Assembly (NCBI GenBank): GCA_905210855.1
Contig: CAJLYL010000030.1
Span: 1-16,003 of the forward strand
Direction: 5' to 3'
Source of the DNA: an uncultured Clostridia bacterium
Lineage (GTDB): Bacteria; Bacillota; Clostridia; UMGS1810
DNA: 16,003 nucleotides
In this document: positions 1-6,724 of the stretch, piece by piece
Numbering within the stretch: position 1 is the stretch's first letter
Layout of the letters: each line of letters starts with the position of its first letter
Program-made: the position numbers and the translations under genes
The notes under the pieces: generated by a model
Told to the model about the DNA's origin: nothing
The model's database searches: none
What the model saw: the letters and a program-made list of their open reading frames with translations, nothing else

Positions 1-57
1 GTTTCGTTTTGCCGCACCCTCTTTTTTTATAAACACAGTGCAAAACCCGAGCAATTA

Positions 58-435
58 TTATCCGTCAAGGATTTTCATAAACTCTTCGCCCGTGGTCACC
101 GAGCCGAACACAACTTTCTCCGCCGCTCTGCCGCCGGTAAAGGTGGCAATTTTGATTTCTATCTTCTCCTTGCTCATGAGGTAATGATTGCCCGATTCCA
201 CCTGCATAGTGTAACCCAGCGCGCCCGATGTACCCGACGCCATTTTTGCCACCTGCGAATAATCTATATTCGGTTCTGTTTTAATCTTTCTTGCGTGTAC
301 TTTAAGTATCTCTTCTCTTCCTTTAAGGTCGGGCAGTTCCACGGGCACACGTCTGTCAAATCTGCCCGGGCGTGTGAGCGAGTTCTGCGCTGCCGCGCAG
401 CTGTCCGAGTGAGCCAAAATCAAATATACACTCAC
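58..435 (-). pseudogene. ftsH (relic): Decayed FtsH (AAA zinc protease) relic with internal deletion
   Basis: This 125-codon open frame carries two separate pieces of FtsH, the membrane-bound ATP-dependent zinc metalloprotease. Residues about 20-72 match the end of the AAA module: the arginine-finger region LTRPGRFDRRV, then the start of the lid helix (ASGTSGA). Residues about 73-111 match the protease domain after the active site (LGYTMQ, YLMSKE, GGRAAEKVVFG, VTTG). The roughly 100 or more residues normally between them, including the HEXXH zinc site, are missing; the joint lies near base 220. Walker A, Walker B and the transmembrane segments are absent, and after VTTG the similarity stops and the frame closes. 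The frame opens with GTG at 435, has an in-frame stop at 454-456 and shows no convincing ribosome binding site. It cannot be an active protease. I infer a dead fragment of a second ftsH copy; an expressed small protein is possible but unlikely. Confidence 0.75.
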
Positions 436-487
436 GAGCCGAGTTTTTGCCTTTCAATTGTCATATTTGGTCGCATACTGCAAAAAA

Positions 488-955
488 TCAATTGTCCATT
501 CCCGGGTCAATCAGCAGATTATCGCCCTTTATCGCCCCTGTGGCAAGCTCGTCACACCGCTCGTTCTCGGGGTGACCGGCGTGACCTTTCACCCACACAA
601 AGGTGACATCATGCCGCTCGGTCTGTGCAACAAGGCGGTTGAGCAGGTCGATATTCTTTGCCTTTTCGCTCTTTGTGCGATACCAGTCGTTTTTTCTCCA
701 TTTGTCTATCCAGCCGAGGTTGACCGAATCCACAAGATATTTTGAATCGCTCGTCAGCACCACGCGGCAAGGCTCTTTGAGCGCCTCAAGCGCGGTTATT
801 GCCGACAGCAGCTCCATGCGGTTGTTTGTGGTTTTGATAAACCCCTGCGACAGTTCTTTCACTCTGCCGTTGTAGCGGAGAATAGCGCCGTAGCCGCCCT
901 TGCCGGGGTTGCCGCTGCACGCGCCGTCGGTGAAAATCTCTACTTCTTTTTTCAT
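488..955 (-). CDS. rnhA: Ribonuclease HI
   Basis: Ribonuclease HI cleaves the RNA strand of RNA-DNA hybrids in the cytoplasm, clearing R-loops and primers. The protein is 155 residues, the usual length for a stand-alone enzyme. The catalytic set is intact: D10 in IFTDGACSGNPG, E48 in TNNRMELLSA, D70 in LTSDSKYLVDS and D135 in NERCDELA, with the active-site loop histidine H125 in WVKGHAGHPEN. The basic segment WIDKWRKNDWYR (residues 82-93) matches the handle region that grips the hybrid. I chose ATG at 955 because the conserved first strand begins right after it and an AGAGAGGA site lies 5-12 bases upstream. A longer frame from 1009 would only add residues that overlap the upstream gene. The DUF624 stop is one base before this start (TAATATG), so the two genes are probably translationally coupled. 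No clear terminator follows. Confidence 0.95.
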   Translation of the reverse strand: MKKEVEIFTDGACSGNPGKGGYGAILRYNGRVKELSQGFIKTTNNRMELLSAITALEALKEPCRVVLTSDSKYLVDSVNLGWIDKWRKNDWYRTKSEKAKNIDLLNRLVAQTERHDVTFVWVKGHAGHPENERCDELATGAIKGDNLLIDPGMDN

Positions 956-956
956 A

Positions 957-1850
957 TTATTCCTCTCTGTCGTCACTGAATGTTCTTTCCTCGTCGTCCG
1001 TCTTCTCATGAACCGTCACAGGCTCTATGAGGTAGCTGTCAATTGTAGGATATACAGAGAACACCACAATATACCCAAGGAGTGACAAAGTAATGACAAA
1101 AGCCAGAATTGCGCCGATTGCAATGTAATAAAAGCTAAAGAATACTATCGCGCCGCATATGATTGTTATCAGAAGATTCAGCGGCAGCTTGCCTATGGCA
1201 AACAGCAGCGAATTGCGGAACAGGTCTTTAAGCTTCAGGTCGAATGTAACCATCATTACATATATGTAATAATGCATCCATGTGTATATCACACTCATGA
1301 CCACAATAAGCGCGGTGAGGACAGGGGTTATATTTGCCATGCCCGGGTTGATGACGGGCATCTGAAATCTGTAAAAAGCAAACGCCACATACAGCAGCAG
1401 GTACACTAGCGCGTCTATGAAACCGAGCGCGACAGCCTGCTTGAAGTTGCTTTTGAAATTATCCATGAAATCGCTGAAAACCCAGGCGTGCTCCTCACGC
1501 TGAAAATTCCTTATGACATAAGTAAAGCCTGCCATTGCCGGTGCAGCCAAAAGGATTGACAGCACAAATATCGCCATGCCGACTATGTCTCCCGAGAAGA
1601 TAAACAGCGGCATTTTGGAGAGGTTTGCCGCGTTGACCGCGCCGTCCGATATTATCTGCGGATTGAGACTGACAGACATATATATGCCCAGCGCCAGCGG
1701 CAGCAGACACACAAACATCATCATGTTCAGCCGTATCAGTTTGGTGAATTTTCTGCCGAACAGTTCAAAAAACAGAAAAAATCTGTGTTTCTCCGGTGCG
1801 TTTTTCGATACGCCCGGGCCTTCTTTCATGTAACCGTTAAATAAACCCAT
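957..1850 (-). CDS. DUF624 (YesL-like) integral membrane protein
   Basis: This 297-residue protein has about six predicted membrane segments (near residues 42-60, 88-112, 141-161, 176-201, 223-245 and 247-268). It has an acidic tail (EKTDDEERTFSDDREE). The layout and the motif FFELFGRKFTKLIRLNMMMFVCLLPL near the N-terminus, with helical hairpins and a central FSDFMDNFKSNFKQA stretch, fit the DUF624/YesL family. That family is common in Bacillota and often sits near carbohydrate-uptake genes, but no molecular function is established and no sugar genes are visible here. The ATG at 1850 follows AAGG about 10 bases upstream, and a good promoter lies at 1902-1930. It is the first gene of a small operon with rnhA. 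The family assignment is from recognition of pattern and topology. Confidence 0.8.
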   Translation of the reverse strand: MGLFNGYMKEGPGVSKNAPEKHRFFLFFELFGRKFTKLIRLNMMMFVCLLPLALGIYMSVSLNPQIISDGAVNAANLSKMPLFIFSGDIVGMAIFVLSILLAAPAMAGFTYVIRNFQREEHAWVFSDFMDNFKSNFKQAVALGFIDALVYLLLYVAFAFYRFQMPVINPGMANITPVLTALIVVMSVIYTWMHYYIYVMMVTFDLKLKDLFRNSLLFAIGKLPLNLLITIICGAIVFFSFYYIAIGAILAFVITLSLLGYIVVFSVYPTIDSYLIEPVTVHEKTDDEERTFSDDREE

Positions 1851-1901
1851 AATTAATTTTCCTTGCCTTTCGGTATGTTTTAATCTGATTTTAATAATTA
1901 A

Positions 1902-1930
1902 AGTATATCATGAACAAGTGTAAAAATCAA
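1902..1930 (-). promoter_or_regulatory. Sigma-A promoter for DUF624-rnhA
   Basis: Read on the minus strand, a -35 box TTGATT (1925-1930) is separated by exactly 17 bases from a -10 box TATACT (1902-1907). Transcription would begin near 1895 and give a leader of about 45 bases before the DUF624 start. It is back-to-back with the promoter of the SDR gene. Confidence 0.65.
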
Positions 1931-1954
1931 TGACTATATTGCGAATAAAAATTG

Positions 1955-1983
1955 TAGACGACAAAAAGCTTTTGTGGTACAAT
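1955..1983 (+). promoter_or_regulatory. Probable extended -10 promoter for the SDR gene
   Basis: A -10 box TACAAT (1978-1983) is preceded by TGG, giving an extended -10 (TGNTACAAT). A weak -35 box TAGACG (1955-1960) lies 17 bases upstream. The whole spacer from 1961 is occupied by an inverted repeat, ACAAAA-AGC-TTTTGT (1961-1975), which could be a repressor site. The start point would be near 1990, leaving a short leader before the AGGAGG site. Confidence 0.5.
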
Positions 1984-2010
1984 AAAAACAGCTTTAGGAG
2001 GCGATATGAT

Positions 2011-2739
2011 ATGAGCAGAACAGCTGTTGTCACAGGCGGAACCAGAGGTATAGGCAGAGCCTGTGCACAAAGATTTTATGATATGGGATACAACGTCGCG
2101 ATGATTTATGCACACGATGACGAGAGCGCGCGCACCTTTGCACGGACGCTTGACGAAAAATCGTCGCTCATTGTGCGTGCAGATGTTGCCGATGTTGCCG
2201 CGGTCTGGAGCGCCGCAGGCGAGATTTATGCAAAATTCGGCGGGGTGGATGTGCTGATAAACAATGCCGGCATAGCGCGGCAGATGATGATGAATGACAT
2301 CACGCCGGCAGACTGGGACAGAATGTTTTCCGTGAACGTCAAGGGTGCGTTCAACTGTACCAAGGCTTTTATGGATTCCATGATACATAAAAAATTCGGC
2401 AGGATAATAAACATTTCCTCCATGTGGGGGGTAACGGGCGCATCGTGCGAGGTGCACTATTCTGCGTCCAAGGCGGCGCTTATCGGGTTCACCAAGGCGC
2501 TGGCAAAGGAACTGGGGCCGTCGGGCATAACGGTCAACTGCATTGCCCCGGGGCTGATAGACACTGACATGAATTCCTCGCTTGAGAAAGAGATTATAGA
2601 CGAGCTTGTTGCCGAAACGCCCATGATGCGCATCGGCACGGGTGATGACGTGGCGGCGGCAGCGGCGTATTTTGCATCGGACGGCGCAGGGTTTGTCACA
2701 GGTCAGGTGCTCGGGGTTAACGGCGGATTTGTGGTGTGA
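2011..2739 (+). CDS. SDR-family NAD(P)H reductase, probable EF-P 5-aminopentanone reductase type
   Basis: This is a classical short-chain dehydrogenase/reductase of 242 residues. The Rossmann motif TGGTRGIG (8-15), NNAG (84-87), N109, S137, and Y150/K154 (HYSASK) are all present, so the catalytic tetrad is complete. The general fold resembles FabG (3-oxoacyl-ACP reductase). However, ISSMWGVTGASCEVHYSASK and the ending VLGVNGGFVV look like the clostridial group related to B. subtilis YmfI, which reduces 5-aminopentanone on elongation factor P. That subgroup call is from memory of family sequences and should be read as likely, not certain. No fatty-acid or efp genes are adjacent, so context does not decide. 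The start at 2011 is fixed by AGGAGG at 1996-2001 with 9-base spacing; the ATG at 2006 is out of frame. It stands alone, divergent from DUF624. Confidence 0.85.
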   Translation: MSRTAVVTGGTRGIGRACAQRFYDMGYNVAMIYAHDDESARTFARTLDEKSSLIVRADVADVAAVWSAAGEIYAKFGGVDVLINNAGIARQMMMNDITPADWDRMFSVNVKGAFNCTKAFMDSMIHKKFGRIINISSMWGVTGASCEVHYSASKAALIGFTKALAKELGPSGITVNCIAPGLIDTDMNSSLEKEIIDELVAETPMMRIGTGDDVAAAAAYFASDGAGFVTGQVLGVNGGFVV

Positions 2740-2751
2740 AAGCTGCCCGTC

Positions 2752-2804
2752 GGCTATTGCCATATGTTGCGTGTCGTCCCGACACGCAACATATGGCAAT
2801 AGCC
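2752..2804. repeat. Perfect long palindrome (25-bp stem, 3-base loop)
   Basis: Bases 2752-2776 are the exact reverse complement of 2780-2804, leaving only TCC as the loop. Each arm begins GGCTATTGCCATATG and ends GTGTCG next to the loop. No run of T follows on either strand (TCTGTGCTG on plus, GACGGGCAG on minus), so it is not a typical intrinsic terminator. It sits 12 bases after the SDR stop codon and 85 bases before the adaptor gene. It may be a dispersed repeat, a stabilising 3' hairpin, a protein-binding site or a transcription barrier. Confidence 0.95.
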
Positions 2805-2889
2805 TCTGTGCTGTTTTGTGCGCAGAGATTACGCAAATTAATCATACAACAGTTTTAATCGATTGCATATGAACGGAAAGGAGTTTTTA

Positions 2890-4812
2890 ATGAAGAAATT
2901 AAAAATGGGCTTGCTCAAAGGCAGCCTGAATCTCAGATTCGGCAAAAAAACTTTGTCGATAAGCAAAAAAATCATTGCGGCGGTGCTTGTCGTGATAATA
3001 GCCGCGGGCGGATTTTTCATCTACTCCGGCAGGGGTTCAAAAACCTCGTCGGAGCTTATCACCTCGCGTGTGACGAGGGGTGATATAAACTCCGTCATAG
3101 AGGGCACGGGCACTATTGAGGCGATAAATCAATATGAAGTGACATCGCTTGCCAAGGGCGACATCACAGCGGATTATTTTGAGGAGGGCGACTATGTCAC
3201 CAAAGGACAGCTTCTCTACGAGATAGACAGTTCATCCGTCAGCAGCAACATAGCCAAGGCAGAATCGAGCGTGGAGAAAGCGCAGATGACCTATGACCAG
3301 GCAGTCGAGGACGCGTCCAATCTCTACATAAAATCCGATGTGGCAGGAGTCATAACCGAGCTTAATGTTAAAAAGGGCGATCAGGTGTCAAACGGCATGA
3401 CCGTAGCCAAAGTGGTGGACAAAGACAACCTTATACTCAACATTACATTCAACACGGAGGACGCAAAGAAACTTTACATAGGTCAGGGCGCGTCGGTATC
3501 GCTTGAAAACTCCTTTACCGAGGTTTACGGAAATGTGTCGAGAATCGCAAGCGGCTCCACGGTGAACAGCTTCGGTGTTGCGGTGACGAATGTGGAGATA
3601 TATGTGCGCAACCCGGGTTCGATAGTTCCGGGGCAGAAGGCGACTGCCATAGTCGGCGACTATGCGTGCAATGACGCAGGCACGTTTGAGTACAAAAACG
3701 AATCTACAATCACCGCCAAGGCGAGCGGCAAGGTCGCTTCGCTCAGTCACAAAACAGGCGACAGCGTATCATACGGCGAGACGCTTGTTGTTTTGCAGAG
3801 CGGCAGCACCAATTCAAATGTAAGGTCGAGCAAACTCTCGCTCGACGACGCCAAGCTTTCGCTTAAGGACTCCAAGGAGAGTCTGGACGACTATCGCATT
3901 ACCGCGCCGATAGACGGCAAGGTTATAGAAAAAGATGTGAAAGCCGGCGAAAAGCTGGATCAGAATTCAGCCTCAACTATGGCTATTATAGCGGATCTCT
4001 CAACGCTTGTGTTTGAGATGAGCATAGATGAGCTTGACATCAGCTCCATAGAGGTGGGTCAAAAGGTTGACATAACCGCCGACGCTATGGAGGACAAGAC
4101 ATTTACCGGATATGTGAGCAATATAAGCATTGTGGGCACATCTGCCCAGGGCGTGACGAGCTATCCCGTCAAGGTTACCATAGAAAACGGCGAAGAGAGC
4201 GGACTTATCCCGGGCATGAACGTTACGGGTGACATAGTTGTAGAATCGGTCAGCAATGTTTTGCGCGTTCCCGTATCGGCGGTAAGGCGAGGCAATTTTG
4301 TCATAGTAAAGGACGACGGCACTGTGCCCGATAACAAATCCGACCGCGGCAACGGCGGCGAACCTCAGGGCGCAAAGCTTGACGGGCATCCCGATGCCGA
4401 CGGCAACGCAAAGCTGCCCGAGGGCAAAGAGTCGTCATCTCTGTTCGGTGTAATCGGTCAGACGGCTTACGCCGCGGACGAAACACCGAGCGACATGACT
4501 GACGAGGAAAAGAGCAAGGCGCGCACGGAGAACATGAAAAAACAGCTCTATGTGCCGGACGGCTACACCGTGGTTCAGGTGGAAACGGGACTGAGCGATG
4601 ACACATTTATAGAGATTAAGAGCGGACTTTCCGAGGGGCAGACGGTACTGCTGCCCGACACAAGCTCAGACAGTTCGGACAGCAATAATCAGCAGCAAGG
4701 CATGATGCCCGGAGGCGGCGGTATGCCGAGCGGCGGAGGAATGCCCGGCGGCGGTGGCGGAATGTCCGGCGGTGGCGGCGGCCCCGGAGACGGAGCTCCC
4801 GGCGGAAGATAA
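2890..4812 (+). CDS. HlyD/MacA-type efflux adaptor with duplicated lipoyl-barrel unit
   Basis: This 640-residue membrane-anchored adaptor belongs to the HlyD/MacA (RND-type periplasmic adaptor) family, which works with MacB-type ABC transporters. One membrane segment lies at residues 27-46, with the rest outside the cell. The body contains the adaptor unit twice: lipoyl/barrel-sandwich 1 (about 81-180, around a short helical hairpin at 116-142), beta-barrel 1 (181-256), lipoyl 2 (270-370, hairpin 309-336) and beta-barrel 2 (371-450). The paired half-motifs SDVAGVITELNVKKGD and APIDGKVIEKDVKAGE show the duplication. A membrane-proximal region follows, broken by a hydrophilic insert (477-553), and the protein ends in a Gly/Met-rich tail (604-640). 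The start at 2890 is set by AAAGGAG at 2877-2883. Usual family members have one unit and 350-450 residues. No clear promoter is visible upstream. The ATPase gene starts 24 bases later. Confidence 0.88.
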   Translation: MKKLKMGLLKGSLNLRFGKKTLSISKKIIAAVLVVIIAAGGFFIYSGRGSKTSSELITSRVTRGDINSVIEGTGTIEAINQYEVTSLAKGDITADYFEEGDYVTKGQLLYEIDSSSVSSNIAKAESSVEKAQMTYDQAVEDASNLYIKSDVAGVITELNVKKGDQVSNGMTVAKVVDKDNLILNITFNTEDAKKLYIGQGASVSLENSFTEVYGNVSRIASGSTVNSFGVAVTNVEIYVRNPGSIVPGQKATAIVGDYACNDAGTFEYKNESTITAKASGKVASLSHKTGDSVSYGETLVVLQSGSTNSNVRSSKLSLDDAKLSLKDSKESLDDYRITAPIDGKVIEKDVKAGEKLDQNSASTMAIIADLSTLVFEMSIDELDISSIEVGQKVDITADAMEDKTFTGYVSNISIVGTSAQGVTSYPVKVTIENGEESGLIPGMNVTGDIVVESVSNVLRVPVSAVRRGNFVIVKDDGTVPDNKSDRGNGGEPQGAKLDGHPDADGNAKLPEGKESSSLFGVIGQTAYAADETPSDMTDEEKSKARTENMKKQLYVPDGYTVVQVETGLSDDTFIEIKSGLSEGQTVLLPDTSSDSSDSNNQQQGMMPGGGGMPSGGGMPGGGGGMSGGGGGPGDGAPGGR

Positions 4813-4836
4813 TTTGTCAACGGGAGTGAACGATTT

Positions 4837-5523
4837 ATGATAGATTTGAAAGACATATACAAAATATACTCCGACGGCGACAGCGAGATAAGGGCGCTCG
4901 ACGGGATATCGCTACACGTGAGCCGCGGCGAATTTGTCTGCATAGTGGGTTCGTCCGGTTCGGGCAAATCCACCTGCATGAATATCATCGGTTGCCTGGA
5001 TATCCCCACAAGAGGAGAATATTTTCTGAACGGCACCGATGTCAGCACAATGGACGAAAACCGACTTGCACACGTACGCAACAAGGAACTGGGATTTATA
5101 TTTCAGCAATACAACCTCATACCCAAGCTATCCGTGCTTGAGAATGTGGAGCTGCCGCTCCTGTACAAGGGTGTGAAGTCTCACGAGCGCACCGAGCTGG
5201 CAATTGCGGCGCTCGGCAGAGTCGGGCTTGCCGACAGGGCGCACAAGTACCCCACGCAGCTCTCCGGCGGTCAGCAGCAGAGGGTCTCCATTGCCCGTGC
5301 GCTTGCCGGAGATCCGCCCGTGATACTTGCGGACGAACCTACAGGCGCGCTCGACTCCAAGACGGGCAAAGAGGTGCTTGAGTTTCTGAAACAGCTAAAC
5401 GCCGAGGGAACGACAATAGTGCTCATAACGCACGACAACTCCATAGCGGATCAGATAAAACGCGTGGTGCGCATACAGGACGGGCACATCATATCCGATG
5501 AGACCAAGGAGGCGTTTGCATGA
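4837..5523 (+). CDS. MacB-type ABC transporter ATPase
   Basis: This 228-residue ATP-binding subunit has every catalytic element: Walker A GSSGSGKS (38-45), Q-loop FQQYN (89-93), signature LSGGQ (142-146), Walker B VILADE (162-167) followed by the D-loop region TGALD, and switch histidine H199 in ITHD. These features and the length fit the LolD/MacB/FtsE-like subfamily that powers mechanotransmission-type permeases. It should sit on the cytoplasmic face and drive the permease encoded next. The ATG at 4837 follows GGGAG about 10 bases upstream. Its stop overlaps the permease start (ATGA at 5520-5523), a sign of translational coupling and fixed stoichiometry. The substrate cannot be read from the sequence; peptides, antibiotics or surface molecules are all known for the family. 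Confidence 0.93.
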   Translation: MIDLKDIYKIYSDGDSEIRALDGISLHVSRGEFVCIVGSSGSGKSTCMNIIGCLDIPTRGEYFLNGTDVSTMDENRLAHVRNKELGFIFQQYNLIPKLSVLENVELPLLYKGVKSHERTELAIAALGRVGLADRAHKYPTQLSGGQQQRVSIARALAGDPPVILADEPTGALDSKTGKEVLEFLKQLNAEGTTIVLITHDNSIADQIKRVVRIQDGHIISDETKEAFA

Positions 5524-6701
5524 ATATAAAACAGGCTTTCAGCCTTGCGATAAAGAGCCTCATGTCAAGCAAGATGAGGTCATTTCTCACCATGCTGGGC
5601 ATAATCATAGGCGTGGCGGCGGTTATCATCATAGTAAGCATAGTCAACGGCATGACTCAGGATGTACTCGATGAATTCGAGAGCATGGGCGCTACCACAA
5701 TAACCGTGAGTGTGCGCGGCAGAGGCGGCAACAGGAGCGTTTCGATAGACGATATGCAGAATCTTGTTGACGACAATCCGGAGTATCTCGAATCCATGAC
5801 GCCAAATATCACCGTGCCCGGCGTTACGGCGAAAAACGGCACGGAAAATGTGGATGTATCCACCTGCACCGGAGTGAACGAATACTACACTCACATAAAG
5901 GGTCTCAACGTGGAATACGGCAGAAACATTGAATACATGGACAGCAAATCAAGATTGCGCAACTGCGTGATAGGCACATACATTGCAAATGAGCTGTACG
6001 GCAGTTCAAAAAGTGCTCTGGGTCAGGGCATAAAAATTAACGGTCAGCTGTACACCGTTGTTGGTGTGCTTGAGGAAAAGGACGACAGCAGCGAAGCAAG
6101 CTCGGACGACATAATACTTGTACCGTACACGCTTGCCTCGAGACTTTCGAGCGGCTTCACCATGGGCAGCTACATCTTCAATGCCGCAAGCAAGGATGTG
6201 TCCGACAAGGCGCAGGATCTGATAGACAATTATCTGCTCGGCATATTCTCAAACAGCAACGCTTACAGTGTGTCGAACATGGCGTCCATGATAGACTCCA
6301 TAAACGACATGACCAAAACCATGTCGCTTGTGCTCGCCGGTGTTGCCGGTGTGTCGCTGCTTGTAGGCGGCATAGGCATAATGAACATTATGCTTGTGTC
6401 CGTTACCGAGAGGACGCGGGAAATCGGCATACGAAAATCCCTCGGTGCAACTCCGTGGGATATCATGAGCCAGTTTGTCGTAGAGGCGATAACCACAAGC
6501 TGTCTGGGAGGTTTATTGGGCATCTTGCTCGGCATAGGCGGTTCATATGCGGCAACACTGTTTGATATGACCGCCGTGATATCCATACCGGCAATCATCA
6601 TTTCGTTTTCCGTGTCGGCAATCATCGGCATAGCCTTCGGTTACTTCCCTGCCAAAAAGGCGTCGAGGCTCAACCCGATAGATGCCCTGAGATATGACTG
6701 A
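5520..6701 (+). CDS. MacB-type ABC transporter permease
   Basis: This 393-residue permease has the MacB/FtsX architecture: one membrane helix near the N-terminus (about 22-44), a large extracytoplasmic MacB_PCD-type domain (about 45-265), then three helices (about 268-294, 323-347 and 354-377). The coupling motif TERTREIGIRKSLGAT (296-311) after helix 2 and the C-terminal PAKKASRLNPIDALRYD are hallmark sequences. Unlike E. coli MacB, the ATPase is a separate protein, as is usual in Bacillota. The start overlaps the ATPase stop by four bases. The family moves substrates by mechanotransmission together with the adaptor; in a single-membrane cell, export would be across the cytoplasmic membrane only. 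The SLH gene begins 20 bases downstream with a strong ribosome binding site, so it is probably co-transcribed. Confidence 0.92.
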   Translation: MNIKQAFSLAIKSLMSSKMRSFLTMLGIIIGVAAVIIIVSIVNGMTQDVLDEFESMGATTITVSVRGRGGNRSVSIDDMQNLVDDNPEYLESMTPNITVPGVTAKNGTENVDVSTCTGVNEYYTHIKGLNVEYGRNIEYMDSKSRLRNCVIGTYIANELYGSSKSALGQGIKINGQLYTVVGVLEEKDDSSEASSDDIILVPYTLASRLSSGFTMGSYIFNAASKDVSDKAQDLIDNYLLGIFSNSNAYSVSNMASMIDSINDMTKTMSLVLAGVAGVSLLVGGIGIMNIMLVSVTERTREIGIRKSLGATPWDIMSQFVVEAITTSCLGGLLGILLGIGGSYAATLFDMTAVISIPAIIISFSVSAIIGIAFGYFPAKKASRLNPIDALRYD

Positions 6702-6705
6702 TACA

Positions 6706-6724
6706 AAAGGAGGAAACTGCTTTG
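6706..6724 (+). promoter_or_regulatory. Strong ribosome binding site selecting a TTG start
   Basis: AAAGGAGG (6706-6713) is followed after 8 bases by TTG (6722-6724). No in-frame ATG lies near enough to give a signal peptide, so this site decides that the SLH gene starts at TTG. Confidence 0.8.

Noticed and set aside
1..57. Sequence before the ftsH relic
   Set aside because: It contains a T run but no stem before it and no gene start or end that can be supported; too short to interpret.
1927..2799. 290-codon open frame on the minus strand opposite the SDR gene
   Set aside because: It is rich in His, Cys and Arg, has no family resemblance, and lies wholly over a gene with intact catalytic motifs. 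It is a shadow of that gene's codon bias.
2752..2804. Palindrome as an ordinary Rho-independent terminator of the SDR gene
   Set aside because: No T run follows the stem on the plus strand (TCTGTGCTGTTTTG), nor on the minus strand. It is kept as an unexplained repeat instead.
2805..2889. Promoter for the export operon just upstream of the adaptor gene
   Set aside because: Candidate boxes (TTGTGC, TACAAC, TTTAAT) do not combine at 16-18 base spacing, so I could not support one.
4689..5084. Minus-strand frame encoding a proline-rich tail
   Set aside because: The proline run is simply the antisense of the glycine-rich end of the adaptor; the rest opposes the ABC ATPase.
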